Shown: positions 1 through 9,233, numbered from the stretch's first letter. The stretch is 43,239 nt of DNA from Gammaproteobacteria bacterium (GCA_018812945.1 JAHJCM010000136.1:1-43239), one strand, 5' to 3'. Numbers and translations are program-made. The notes: generated by a model not told the origin, from the letters alone.

Positions 1-171
1 CGAGCAGGGCCGGTGTTGCCCAGCATGGGCGACAGAGAACGGACCCGACCCGTAGTTTAGGAGGGTCGTTCTCAGGCATCGCAAGGCTCAGCAAGGGAGA
101 AACAGGTTTTCTGGCGAGAGATCGAAACCCAAGCCGAGTGGGCAGTTAACGAACAGTCGAGGAAGCTTAGT

Positions 172-2319
172 TTATCCCAACCGCCAGGCATGGTACTTGC
201 CCAACCACAGCAGCACTTTCTCCGGCGCATGCGCCCGCTTCCACTCACCCGCAGCGTATTTGTTGGCCTCAGCCAATGTGGGGTAGGTGTGAATGGTGCC
301 CAGAATTTTGTTCAAACCCAAACCATGTTTCATGGCCAACACAAATTCAGCCAACAAGTCGCCTGCATGCACGCCAGCAATGGTCACGCCCAGAATTTTG
401 TCCTTGCCCGGCGCGGTCAAGACCTTCACCACACCGTGTGCATCGCTGTCGGCAATGGCGCGGTCCAGATCGTCAATGCCATAGCGTGTTACCTCGTAGG
501 CAACGCCCTGCTCCTTGGCATCCTGTTCATTCAAACCCACACGAGCTACTTCAGGATCAGTAAAAGTGGTCCAGGGAATGACTGAATAATCGGCCTTGAA
601 TTTTTTAAGATGGCCGAACAATGCATTCACAGAGGCATACCACGCTTGGTGCGCAGCCACGTGGGTGAATTGATAAGGACCTGCCACATCGCCTGCTGCA
701 AAAATATTGGGGTACAGGGTTTCAAGGTATTCGTTGGTGACCACGGTTCGGTTGGTTTCAATGCCCAGTTTTTCAAGGCCATAACCGGTTAGGCGTGCTT
801 TGCGACCCACTGCGCAAATCACATCGTCAAATTCAATTTCAACGGTGTTGCCTTGGTGTTCGGTGACCAAAACTTTTTGATCGCCTCTGCGCTCAAACCG
901 AACGGCTTTGTGTTGGGTCAAAATATTCACGCCATCGGCGCGCATGCTGTCCATGGCCATGGCAGAAATTTCCGGATCCTCGCGCACCATGATTCGATCG
1001 CCCAGTTCAACCTGGGTTACTTGTGAGCCCAAACGTGCAAAGGCCTGGGCCAATTCGCTGCCAATGGGGCCACCGCCTAGTACGACCAAACGTTTGGGCA
1101 GGTCGTCGCGTTTTGCGAATTCGTCCCACAAAGTGTCGCTGGTCAGGTAACCACTGGTTTCAATGCCGGGCAAAGGTGGCACCACCGGTTGGGCGCCAGC
1201 AGCAATCACAATGCTGCGGGTGGTCAAGCGGCTGGTTTCACCGCTGTTGTGTTTGATTTCAACTGTCCAGGGATCGACAATGGTTGCATAGCCCTGAATC
1301 ACATCCACTCCAAGGCCGGTGTAGCGTTCTACGCTGTCGTGCGGCTCAATGGCTTTGATGATGTCGTGCACACGGGCCATGACCGCCTTGAAGCTGAAGC
1401 TGGGCGTGGCTGCATGCAAACCATATTTGTCGGCATGGCGCATTTGGTGAGCCAGCTTTGCACTTTTAATGATGGCCTTGGAAGGCACGCAACCAAAGTT
1501 CAGGCAATCGCCGCCCATTTTGTGGGCTTCAACCAGGGTCACTTTAGCCTTCACTGCGGCAGCAATGTAAGAGCTCACCAAACCCGCCGCACCCGCCCCG
1601 ATCACCACCATGTTGCGATCAAATTTCACAGGCTTGGTCCATTGGGCATACACCTTCCGAGCCTTGATTTTGTCGGTCACTTTTTTTGCGATCAACGGGA
1701 ATATGCCCAGCAACACGAATGAAAGAATAAGGCCAGGTGAAAGAATGCCGGCAAGGCTGTCAATTTTTGCAAGTTCGGTACCGGCATTCACGTACACCAC
1801 GGTGCCTGCAAACATGCCAAGCTGGCTGACCCAGAAGAAGGTGAAAGCCTTCATGCTGGTCAAGCCCATGAGCAAATTGATCAGAAAAAACGGGAACACT
1901 GGCACCAGGCGCAGCGTGAACAGGTAGAAAGCGCCCTCTCTGTCAACGCCTTCGTTAATCGCTTTAAGGCGGTTACCAAACTTGGCTTGCACGGAATCGC
2001 GCAGCAGGTAACGCGCACCAATAAAGGCGAGCGTGGCACCAATGGTGGATGCAAACGACACCAGAATCAACCCTTGCAGCAAACCAAACAAGGCACCTGC
2101 GGCCAAGGTCATGACTGCAGCACCTGGAATTGAAAACGCGGTGACCAACACATAGGCTGCGAAGAATACGCCGGCGACCAGCCAAGGCGATTCGGTTTGA
2201 AATTCGCGGAACTGCTCAAGGCGACTTTTCAGGCTGTCGAGTGTCAGCAAACTGTGAAGGTCGAAAGCAAATACCGCCACAACAGCTGCAACAATAAGCA
2301 GCAGAACAATTTTCTTCAT
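172..2319 (-). CDS. TVP38/TMEM64 (SNARE-associated/DedA-like) membrane domain fused to an FAD-dependent pyridine nucleotide-disulfide oxidoreductase (mercuric reductase/dihydrolipoamide dehydrogenase-like)
   Basis: 715-aa ORF; N-terminal TM region with SIPGAAVMTLAAGALFG; C-terminal GAGAAGLVSSY, GGDCLNFGCVPSKA redox-active CxxxxC, and HTYPTLAEA near the C-terminus. Confidence 0.92.
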   Translation of the reverse strand: MKKIVLLLIVAAVVAVFAFDLHSLLTLDSLKSRLEQFREFQTESPWLVAGVFFAAYVLVTAFSIPGAAVMTLAAGALFGLLQGLILVSFASTIGATLAFIGARYLLRDSVQAKFGNRLKAINEGVDREGAFYLFTLRLVPVFPFFLINLLMGLTSMKAFTFFWVSQLGMFAGTVVYVNAGTELAKIDSLAGILSPGLILSFVLLGIFPLIAKKVTDKIKARKVYAQWTKPVKFDRNMVVIGAGAAGLVSSYIAAAVKAKVTLVEAHKMGGDCLNFGCVPSKAIIKSAKLAHQMRHADKYGLHAATPSFSFKAVMARVHDIIKAIEPHDSVERYTGLGVDVIQGYATIVDPWTVEIKHNSGETSRLTTRSIVIAAGAQPVVPPLPGIETSGYLTSDTLWDEFAKRDDLPKRLVVLGGGPIGSELAQAFARLGSQVTQVELGDRIMVREDPEISAMAMDSMRADGVNILTQHKAVRFERRGDQKVLVTEHQGNTVEIEFDDVICAVGRKARLTGYGLEKLGIETNRTVVTNEYLETLYPNIFAAGDVAGPYQFTHVAAHQAWYASVNALFGHLKKFKADYSVIPWTTFTDPEVARVGLNEQDAKEQGVAYEVTRYGIDDLDRAIADSDAHGVVKVLTAPGKDKILGVTIAGVHAGDLLAEFVLAMKHGLGLNKILGTIHTYPTLAEANKYAAGEWKRAHAPEKVLLWLGKYHAWRLG

Positions 2320-2476
2320 TTCAATTCCTTGGTTTTTCTACGCAGTGTGTTGCCAATCATGCATGGTCTGGGCAAGTTGTACAGATAGTTTCGACGAGTC
2401 ATACAAAAAAGTTACCTCGATCTTGAAAGATAGTCGCGTTAATCTAGGTCAACACGATGACAGCTGCACTTCGACC

Positions 2477-3292
2477 ATGAGCACAACCATTCATTCAATT
2501 TTTATCAGCCACGGCGCACCCACTTATGCACTGGAACCCGGCCTGCCCGGCCAAGCCCTGGAAACCCTGGGACAACAACTGCTTGCCCAAGGTACGCGCG
2601 GACTGATTGTTCTAAGCCCTCATTGGCGTAGCGCCAAGCTGGCGGTGACCAGCCACGAAGCGCCCGTGATTGTTCACGACTTTTATGGTTTTCCAAAACC
2701 GCTGTACGAACTGAAACCGGAAATTTGCGGTGCGCCTGAACTGGCATCGCAACTTGCAACACATTTGGCCGAACACGGTTTAAGCGCCGAATTGCGCCCA
2801 CAACAAGGTTTTGATCATGGGGCTTGGGTGCCCTACATTCACCTGTTTCCAAATGGTGGACCACCCATGTTGCAACTCAGCATGCCTGCGGACTGGAATG
2901 GCGAAACTGCATTGAATATTGGTGCCTTGGTGGGTGAATTTGCCCGCAACAAGAAAGCGGTGGTGATTGGAAGTGGCAGCTTGACGCACAATTTTGATGA
3001 CATGGACATAGGCGCCGCCAAGGCAGGAAGTGATGCGCAGGCGCAAAACCTGCCTTATGTGCACGAATTCAATACATGGGTTCAGGAACGTTTACAGGCG
3101 TGCGACAGCAAGGCGATTGCGCGCGCAGAATTTGAAGCGCCACACTTTGCACGGGCCCACCCTGACGACGACCACTACCTGCCCCTGCCTTTTGCCATGG
3201 GTGCAGCGGCGAACAACTTCAAGGTCAATGTGCTGCCCGAGGATGTGCGTTACAAAGCCCTGTCGATGCAAAGCTTTGCATTCACCGCTTAA
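2477..3292 (+). CDS. DODA-type (class III) extradiol ring-cleavage dioxygenase, YgiD-like
   Basis: FISHGAPTYALEPG..., LSPHW, DHGAWVPYIHLFP, GSGSLTHN motifs. The ORF opens at 2345 but the natural start is likely ATG 2477. Confidence 0.88.
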   Translation: MSTTIHSIFISHGAPTYALEPGLPGQALETLGQQLLAQGTRGLIVLSPHWRSAKLAVTSHEAPVIVHDFYGFPKPLYELKPEICGAPELASQLATHLAEHGLSAELRPQQGFDHGAWVPYIHLFPNGGPPMLQLSMPADWNGETALNIGALVGEFARNKKAVVIGSGSLTHNFDDMDIGAAKAGSDAQAQNLPYVHEFNTWVQERLQACDSKAIARAEFEAPHFARAHPDDDHYLPLPFAMGAAANNFKVNVLPEDVRYKALSMQSFAFTA

Positions 3293-3307
3293 ATTGGTCG
3301 GCTAATA

Positions 3308-3898
3308 TCAAGACAGTTGAGTGGCACTGCAGTTGATGGTCTCTGGCAGCACACCGTCTTGCAAGGCTTTTTTCAGCGACTCAACACCCCGACCCCACAA
3401 AGGTACCTGCGTGGGCTGGCCCTGCACGGTGGGCACAGTGGGTGGATCTTGCCCGGCTTCGCTGTATTGATTAATGGCGCGCACCAGATCAAGGTGACGC
3501 ACCCACACCCACTGACTGCGTTCTATGTCCACACACTGGCGGGTTTGAGCGATGTCATCGACGGATTTGAAAGGCACCTGCGCTATGTACAGATGAAAAG
3601 GCACACCGGGCGAGATGGAAGGGCCCTTGAGCTGACCGATGTCGATGTCAGCACTGCTGTATACGCAATTGGATTCTTCGGTGAACTCTCGAACAGCAGT
3701 TTGTGCGGACGATTCGCCTTTCTGCGCGCTGCCGCCCAAGGTGGCCCAAGCGCGGCGCGTGGGGTGCGGATCAAATGCCATTAAATGCACAGCCTCGCCA
3801 GCGACACAACTGTAGGCGATCAGCCCGGCGGGCGGCGCGTTGCTCGATGAGCAGGCAACTAGCGTAAACAACAGCGGCACTACAAACAACAAACGCAT
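3308..3898 (-). CDS. NUDIX hydrolase-domain putative lipoprotein
   Basis: Nudix-box-like GGSAQKGESSAQTAVREFTEESN preceded by a lipoprotein-type signal MRLLFVVPLLFTLVAC. Confidence 0.75.
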   Translation of the reverse strand: MRLLFVVPLLFTLVACSSSNAPPAGLIAYSCVAGEAVHLMAFDPHPTRRAWATLGGSAQKGESSAQTAVREFTEESNCVYSSADIDIGQLKGPSISPGVPFHLYIAQVPFKSVDDIAQTRQCVDIERSQWVWVRHLDLVRAINQYSEAGQDPPTVPTVQGQPTQVPLWGRGVESLKKALQDGVLPETINCSATQLS

Positions 3899-3960
3899 GG
3901 TGAAAGCAATCCTGAATGTGGAGTGCTCATTATTACCTGCTTACATGACACCTTGCGAGA

Positions 3961-4893
3961 TCAGGCACCCATCCAACCCAATGCGATGGCAGTAAGCACA
4001 GTGGATACACCGGCCGTGTAAATTGTTTTCAGTTTTCCAGTCATTTTGATGCTCTCCGGAATCATTTCATTGCAAACCACAAATGCCATGGCACCCGCGG
4101 CGAAAGCCATTGAAGCGGGCGTACCCATGGCCCATGAATCGGCCGTGATAACCCCCAAACCAGCGCCCAGTGGTTCAACCAACCCTGTGGCCAATGCAGC
4201 CAGCGCAGCAAGCGCTTTGTGCACGCCAATGCTCCACAAGGCTGTGGCCACGATCAAGCCTTCGGGAATGTTTTGCAAACCGATCGAGAATGCCGCGCCG
4301 GAGGCACCGTTCAGGTTGCCTGCACTGGCACCCACTGCAAAACCTTCCGGTACGTTGTGCAAAGCAATTGCAATTGTCATCAGCAAGGCCATGCGCAGGC
4401 GTTGATTGCCCGCCATTTCCGGGCCTGCCACGGGGTGTTCATGCGGCAGGGTTTGGTCAAGCACTGTCATCACACCGTAGCCTGCTGCTGTGGCCGCCAG
4501 CACCACCATCAAAGCGCCTTCCGTTTGAATGGCAGGGATAAACAGGGACATCACCGCTGCGGCGGCCATCATGCCGCCTGCGATCGCGATGAACAAACCC
4601 AAGCCTTTGTCATCAATTTTTTTCATGACCAGCAACGCCATGCCGCCAAGGCCGGTGGCCGCACCCGCAATGGCCGAGAACTCGACTGCCTGAAGCTTGG
4701 AGGGGCTCGCCGCAATGTACTGAACCGCAGCCCAGGCCGCAGGTGCGCCTTGTGTGACGATGAGGTACAAACCCAGCGCAACAATCAGAATGCCGAGCAC
4801 GCCACGCACAGCGCGAAACGCACGAACCGCGTCCAGCCCAGCGTGGTCAGCGATGTTCAGACCCACAATTTTGGTCATTTGATGAAAACTCAT
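3961..4893 (-). CDS. ZIP family metal transporter (ZupT-like)
   Basis: ALHNVPEGFAVGASAG and IGLQNIPEGLIVA are hallmark ZIP TM4/TM5 motifs. Confidence 0.88.
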   Translation of the reverse strand: MSFHQMTKIVGLNIADHAGLDAVRAFRAVRGVLGILIVALGLYLIVTQGAPAAWAAVQYIAASPSKLQAVEFSAIAGAATGLGGMALLVMKKIDDKGLGLFIAIAGGMMAAAAVMSLFIPAIQTEGALMVVLAATAAGYGVMTVLDQTLPHEHPVAGPEMAGNQRLRMALLMTIAIALHNVPEGFAVGASAGNLNGASGAAFSIGLQNIPEGLIVATALWSIGVHKALAALAALATGLVEPLGAGLGVITADSWAMGTPASMAFAAGAMAFVVCNEMIPESIKMTGKLKTIYTAGVSTVLTAIALGWMGA

Positions 4894-4979
4894 GGCGGGC
4901 TCCTGTGCTTCAAAGGCTTGAATACACGTTCAGTTTGCCCCAGAGCATATTATTCGTCTAACGGATAATTTCTTTGAAG

Positions 4980-6206
4980 TTAATCGTTTTTACCGATTAA
5001 TGCACAGGTTCTGAAGCCGGACAACACGTCTTGCCGGTCCGGTTGAAAATAGTTGCGGTATTTGGGGTGAACCATTTCGGCAGAAGTGGCCCAACTTGCA
5101 CCCTTCAGTACCTTTCGATCATGAAACCAGGGTTTGGAGTAATCGACGTAAGGGTGCATTTTGAACCCGTCGAAGGGAAGGAAGGTATTGGCAGTCCATT
5201 CCCACACCTGCCCCCACTGCATATTGGCTTGTGTGTGTGCGGCGTATTCCCATTCAGCCTCAGTGGGCAACCTGCGGCCCGCCCACTGGCAATACGCCTG
5301 GGCATCCAGCCAACTGATGTTCTCGGCCGGCGCACTCAGCTTGAGCGGTGTTTTCTGACCATAACCCAGGTTAATCCAGCCACCGTTTTCAAATGCAACA
5401 AAGGCAGGCACAGGGTGTTGGGTGGCCTGGACAAATTCAAGATACTGCGCCCAGCTGACCGGACGTGAATCGATGGTGAATGCCTGTATCTGAACCACAC
5501 AGGCGGGTACCTCATTGTCAAATGCGAAACCCTCGCCTTGCCAGCCCAGAGTCCACCGGCTGCCTGGCAGCTCGAGCTGAACCAAGTCGCCGCACTCCTG
5601 AATGCCGGGCCTGCAGGCGTTGTGGGGGCGCAGCCGGATGTTCAGCAACTTGGCCATGAAAACCGCGGCTTCGTTGTGCATTTGTTCATGCAACACACAC
5701 AGGCGGAAAAAATAAAGGTACTGGCCGGCATTGCCGGGGTCGCTGGCACACAGCGCATCAGCCTGCTCCAGCAACTTCAATGTGTCGCGCAACGAGGCGG
5801 CCAGATACTCACGGGTGCCCTGCAAATCGGGCAAACCGATTTCCCAGCGGGTGTCATGCGCGATGGTGCTTGAATTCAGACGCGCATCGGCATTGAACAG
5901 ACGAGACTCCAGTTTGGGTGCATCGGGATTGCACTGCACACCCAAGACCCAGTCAGGGTTGCGGGCCAGCCACCAGTCTTGAAACCAGGCCACATGACAC
6001 AATTCCCAGAGCGGCGGGTTTAACTCGGGGCGGCATGGCACTGTGCACTCATGTCCCAGAGCATTCACGTAGTCCTCGAGCAAGCCCAAGGTGCGCTCGC
6101 GCGTGCGCAACAAAGCGTCGCGAAGAAAGGCGGCGTTTGCTGTTCGGGCCAACTGGGCTGGATTGATGCGGCTGTTCACAAAGGTACTGCAGTAGTGTGG
6201 ATACAC
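4980..6206 (-). CDS. EgtB/SenA-like sulfoxide (selenoneine or ergothioneine) synthase: DinB-like N-terminus plus FGE-sulfatase domain
   Basis: NPPLWELCHVAWFQDWWLARNP, HEQMHNEA (metal-binding), and FGE domain WAGRRLPTEAEWEYAA...SGFRTC. Start may be GTG 6179 rather than GTG 6206. Confidence 0.8.
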   Translation of the reverse strand: MYPHYCSTFVNSRINPAQLARTANAAFLRDALLRTRERTLGLLEDYVNALGHECTVPCRPELNPPLWELCHVAWFQDWWLARNPDWVLGVQCNPDAPKLESRLFNADARLNSSTIAHDTRWEIGLPDLQGTREYLAASLRDTLKLLEQADALCASDPGNAGQYLYFFRLCVLHEQMHNEAAVFMAKLLNIRLRPHNACRPGIQECGDLVQLELPGSRWTLGWQGEGFAFDNEVPACVVQIQAFTIDSRPVSWAQYLEFVQATQHPVPAFVAFENGGWINLGYGQKTPLKLSAPAENISWLDAQAYCQWAGRRLPTEAEWEYAAHTQANMQWGQVWEWTANTFLPFDGFKMHPYVDYSKPWFHDRKVLKGASWATSAEMVHPKYRNYFQPDRQDVLSGFRTCALIGKND

Positions 6207-6214
6207 TAAGTGTA
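6202..6214. promoter_or_regulatory. Perfect 13-nt palindrome TACACT-A-AGTGTA (T-N11-A), candidate LysR-type operator
   Basis: Read directly; lies between the divergent EgtB/SenA-like and OxyR-like genes. Confidence 0.5.
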
Positions 6215-6229
6215 CGACAAGTGGCTACA

Positions 6230-7198
6230 ATGAAAGCAATCGGAAATGTCGATCAAGCAGGAATGAACCCACTGAACACCCAAGCCAGCTCCCTTTCATT
6301 GAAGCAACTGAGCTATTTGCTGGCCGTTGCTGAAACGCTCAACTTCACCCGGGCGGCCGAGCGGTGTTTTGTGACGCAATCGACTTTATCGGGTGGCATT
6401 GCAGAACTTGAGCGCACATTGGGTGTGCAATTGGTAGAACGAGACCGCCAGCGAGTTGCGTTAACGCCCGTGGGTGTAGAAGTGGTGGCGCGCGGACAAA
6501 GTATTTTGTCGGCCAGCCGCGACCTGGTGGCGCGCGCGCAATTGGCGGCCGACCCCGCCAGCGGAGAATTCAGGCTGGGCATCATACCGACCATCGCGCC
6601 CTTTTTGCTCGGTGCAATTTTAAGCAAAACCAGAACCGGCTTTCCAGATTTGGTACTTCGCCTGCGCGAAAACCAAACCGCAGCCTTGCTTCAAGAACTG
6701 GAACTCGGGGAACTGGATGCAGCGCTGGTTGCCCTGCCCATCGATTTGGGCAAACTAAGGGCCTTTCCCTTGTTTGAAGAACCCTTGCGATTGGTCGCCC
6801 ACAGGAACGATGCCCTATGTAAAACCGCAGGTGTACGCCTGCGAGAGGTGGACACTCGCCGCCTGCTGTTGCTTGAGAAAGGCCATTGCCTGCGTGACCA
6901 CACCGTATCGGCTTGCAGTGCCAAACAACGGGAAGCGAATAACAACGACAGCAATCCGGTTGAGGCCAGCAGCTTGGCCACCATGGTTCAATTGGTCAAC
7001 TCTGGCCTGGGCTGTGCCTTGTTGCCTGATATGGCCATACAGGCCGGTTTGCTGCACAAAACCGAAGTAAAACAGATTGAACTGGCTGCGCCTTTGCCCA
7101 GCCGGGAAATTGCCTTGGTGACCCGTAACAGCCACCCCAAACTGCACTTTATTGATACTGCACTTTGCCCATTGTTAAAGGCTTGTCAGCCGGGGTAA
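6230..7198 (+). CDS. LysR-family regulator, OxyR-like
   Basis: N-terminal HTH LNFTRAAERCFVTQSTLSGGIAELE; GHCLRDHTVSAC has the OxyR-type Cys pair 9 residues apart. ATG 6230 preferred over GTG 6197. Confidence 0.85.
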   Translation: MKAIGNVDQAGMNPLNTQASSLSLKQLSYLLAVAETLNFTRAAERCFVTQSTLSGGIAELERTLGVQLVERDRQRVALTPVGVEVVARGQSILSASRDLVARAQLAADPASGEFRLGIIPTIAPFLLGAILSKTRTGFPDLVLRLRENQTAALLQELELGELDAALVALPIDLGKLRAFPLFEEPLRLVAHRNDALCKTAGVRLREVDTRRLLLLEKGHCLRDHTVSACSAKQREANNNDSNPVEASSLATMVQLVNSGLGCALLPDMAIQAGLLHKTEVKQIELAAPLPSREIALVTRNSHPKLHFIDTALCPLLKACQPG

Positions 7199-7234
7199 AC
7201 GGCAAACCACTTCCACTTGCACCACTTGAAACTT

Positions 7235-7251
7235 AACTGGTATGATCAGTT
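7235..7251. promoter_or_regulatory. Candidate FadR-type operator AACTGGTATGATCAGTT, followed by a second half-site GACCAGTT
   Basis: AACTGGTnnGATCAGTT resembles the E. coli FadR box AACTGGTCNGACCAGTT; about 40 nt upstream of the regulator start. Confidence 0.6.
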
Positions 7252-7290
7252 GACCAGTTAAAAAATCATTGCAGCCTAGTTCTATAAACC

Positions 7291-7998
7291 ATGGAAAATA
7301 TTCAGAAAATTTCTATCTCTGAGCAGGTTTACACCCAGCTTCGCGATCGAATCCTCAAAAAGGTATTACCAGTTGGAGCAGAACTGCCTTCCGAACGGGA
7401 ACTGTCTGAAACGCTGGGAGTTAACCGGGGTGCTGTGCGTGAAGCGATTAAACGCTTGCAACAGGCCCGACTGGTTCGGGTACGCCATGGCGGGGCGACA
7501 CAGGTTGAGAACTTTGAAGCCGAGGGAGGCCTTGAACTGCTGCCAAGCCTGATAGTCAATGCACAGGGGCAAGTCAACCTCGAAGTGGCCCGAGGGATCG
7601 TAGCCTTGCGCAAAGCACTGGCGCCGGTGGTGGCTGGGCAAGCAGCAGTCCATGGCGGCAAGGCACTTGCCGATGCACTGAAGCCGGTGATTGCCAGCAT
7701 GCAAAATACCAGCGAACTGCCAAAACTTCAGCAACTGGCCTTTGATTTTTGGGCCCTGGTGGTGCAAGGCAGCGGCAATGTGGTGTTCAAGCTGGCTTTC
7801 AATTCCATGAATCAAACCTACCCTGCGGCCTGGAATACGCTGACCCTGGTGATGCAGGACGAGTTTCGCGATGTAGACACGCTAACCCAGCTTATGCAGG
7901 CCATTGAAGCTGGAGAACAACGGCGTTGCGAGGTGCTGGCCCGGCAACATGTGGAACTGGGCAGCCGTGCATTGAACGCTGCGCTTGGTACCGCTTAA
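7291..7998 (+). CDS. GntR-family (FadR subfamily, FCD domain) transcriptional regulator
   Basis: N-terminal wHTH LPSERELSETLGVNRGAVREAIKRLQQARLVRVRHGG. Confidence 0.88.
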   Translation: MENIQKISISEQVYTQLRDRILKKVLPVGAELPSERELSETLGVNRGAVREAIKRLQQARLVRVRHGGATQVENFEAEGGLELLPSLIVNAQGQVNLEVARGIVALRKALAPVVAGQAAVHGGKALADALKPVIASMQNTSELPKLQQLAFDFWALVVQGSGNVVFKLAFNSMNQTYPAAWNTLTLVMQDEFRDVDTLTQLMQAIEAGEQRRCEVLARQHVELGSRALNAALGTA

Positions 7999-8023
7999 CA
8001 ATTGGTTAATTACGGAGACACAC

Positions 8024-8605
8024 ATGTTGGGAATTCCTTTGGGTCTGTTGACCGCCAATGCTGTGGAATGGGGCATGCACAAATACGTGCTGCACGGCAT
8101 GGGGAAAAAACGGGGTACATTCTGGGCTTTTCACTTTCACGAGCACCATAGGGAAGTGCGTGAACATGGCTATTACGACCCGAACTATGAGCGCTTTCCG
8201 CTCGGGATGCATGCACAGGGCAAAGAGGCCTGGGCACTGATTGCCAGCGCGGTGGCAGTGACACCGCTGTTTCCGGTGGCACCCTTTTTTGTGGGCACAC
8301 TTTGGTACAGCAGCCTGAATTACTATCGGGTTCACAAGAAAAGCCACATGAACCCAGCTTGGGGGGAACAACGCGTACCCTGGCACTTCGACCACCACAT
8401 GGGCAACAACCCAGGCGCCAACTGGTGCGTCACCCGCCCGTGGTTTGATTACATCATGGGCACCCGCGTATTTACCGAAGATGGGGTGCGCGAAAACAAC
8501 GTGCTGGGGTTAAAACGAATTCCGACCTGGCTTGAACGTTTGCTGCCCAAGCCCGAATCGCTGGGTACCTTCGCACCAAAACCGGCAGTACGGCGCGCAG
8601 CGTAA
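8024..8605 (+). CDS. Fatty acid hydroxylase / sterol desaturase superfamily protein
   Basis: His clusters HKYVLH, HFHEHH, HKKSH, HFDHH. ATG 8024 preferred. Confidence 0.8.
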   Translation: MLGIPLGLLTANAVEWGMHKYVLHGMGKKRGTFWAFHFHEHHREVREHGYYDPNYERFPLGMHAQGKEAWALIASAVAVTPLFPVAPFFVGTLWYSSLNYYRVHKKSHMNPAWGEQRVPWHFDHHMGNNPGANWCVTRPWFDYIMGTRVFTEDGVRENNVLGLKRIPTWLERLLPKPESLGTFAPKPAVRRAA

Positions 8606-8645
8606 GCCTGTGACATAATCGGTTCACTACAAAAAGGAGAACTGA

Positions 8646-9233
8646 ATGGGCTTGTTGATATTGGTCGCCGGGTTGGCGCTTTTTCTGGGCATGCACGCGA
8701 CTCGAATTCCAGACGACCAACGCCGGTCGGGCATGATTGCAAGGCTTGGCAAAGGGAAGTACCGCGGCATTTACACAGCCGTTTCTATCGTGGGCTTGGT
8801 GCTGATTGTCTACGGATACGGCCAGGCCCGGCTTGACCCTGTTTTTGTGTGGAACCCGCCCGCGGCAATGCGCCACATTGCGGCACTTCTCATGCTGGTT
8901 TCATTCATCATGCTCGCGGCGTGCTATGTGCCCACCAACCACATCAAAGCCAAATTACAGCACCCCATGACCTTGTCTGTGAAAGTATGGGCGCTGGCAC
9001 ATTTGATTGCCAACGGCACCCTGGCCGATATCATTTTGTTTGGATCATTTTTGGTGTGGGCTGTATTGCTGTTTAAAACAGCACGCAGGCGCGCCATTCC
9101 CATGGGTTTTGCGGGCGACGGTCCCACCAAAGTGGGCACACTGATGACCGTGGTGGTGGGTGTACTGGCTTGGCTGGTTTTTGCGGCCTGGCTGCATGTT
9201 CACTTGATCGGTATCAGCCCATTTAGCCGATAA
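8646..9233 (+). CDS. NnrU family protein
   Basis: Multi-TM protein with HATRIPDDQR, GLVLIVYGYGQAR, HLIANG and KARR-type motifs typical of NnrU/MAPEG-like proteins. Confidence 0.8.
   Translation: MGLLILVAGLALFLGMHATRIPDDQRRSGMIARLGKGKYRGIYTAVSIVGLVLIVYGYGQARLDPVFVWNPPAAMRHIAALLMLVSFIMLAACYVPTNHIKAKLQHPMTLSVKVWALAHLIANGTLADIILFGSFLVWAVLLFKTARRRAIPMGFAGDGPTKVGTLMTVVVGVLAWLVFAAWLHVHLIGISPFSR

Noticed and set aside
4219-4968. 249-aa plus-strand ORF opposite the ZIP transporter
   Set aside because: Shadow of a clear ZIP CDS; composition (His/Cys/Arg-rich) typical of antisense translation.
4980-5000. TTAATCG-TTTTTAC-CGATTAA at the 3' end of the EgtB/SenA-like gene as a terminator
   Set aside because: Only a 7-bp AT-rich stem and no clear U-tract on the minus strand; could be chance.
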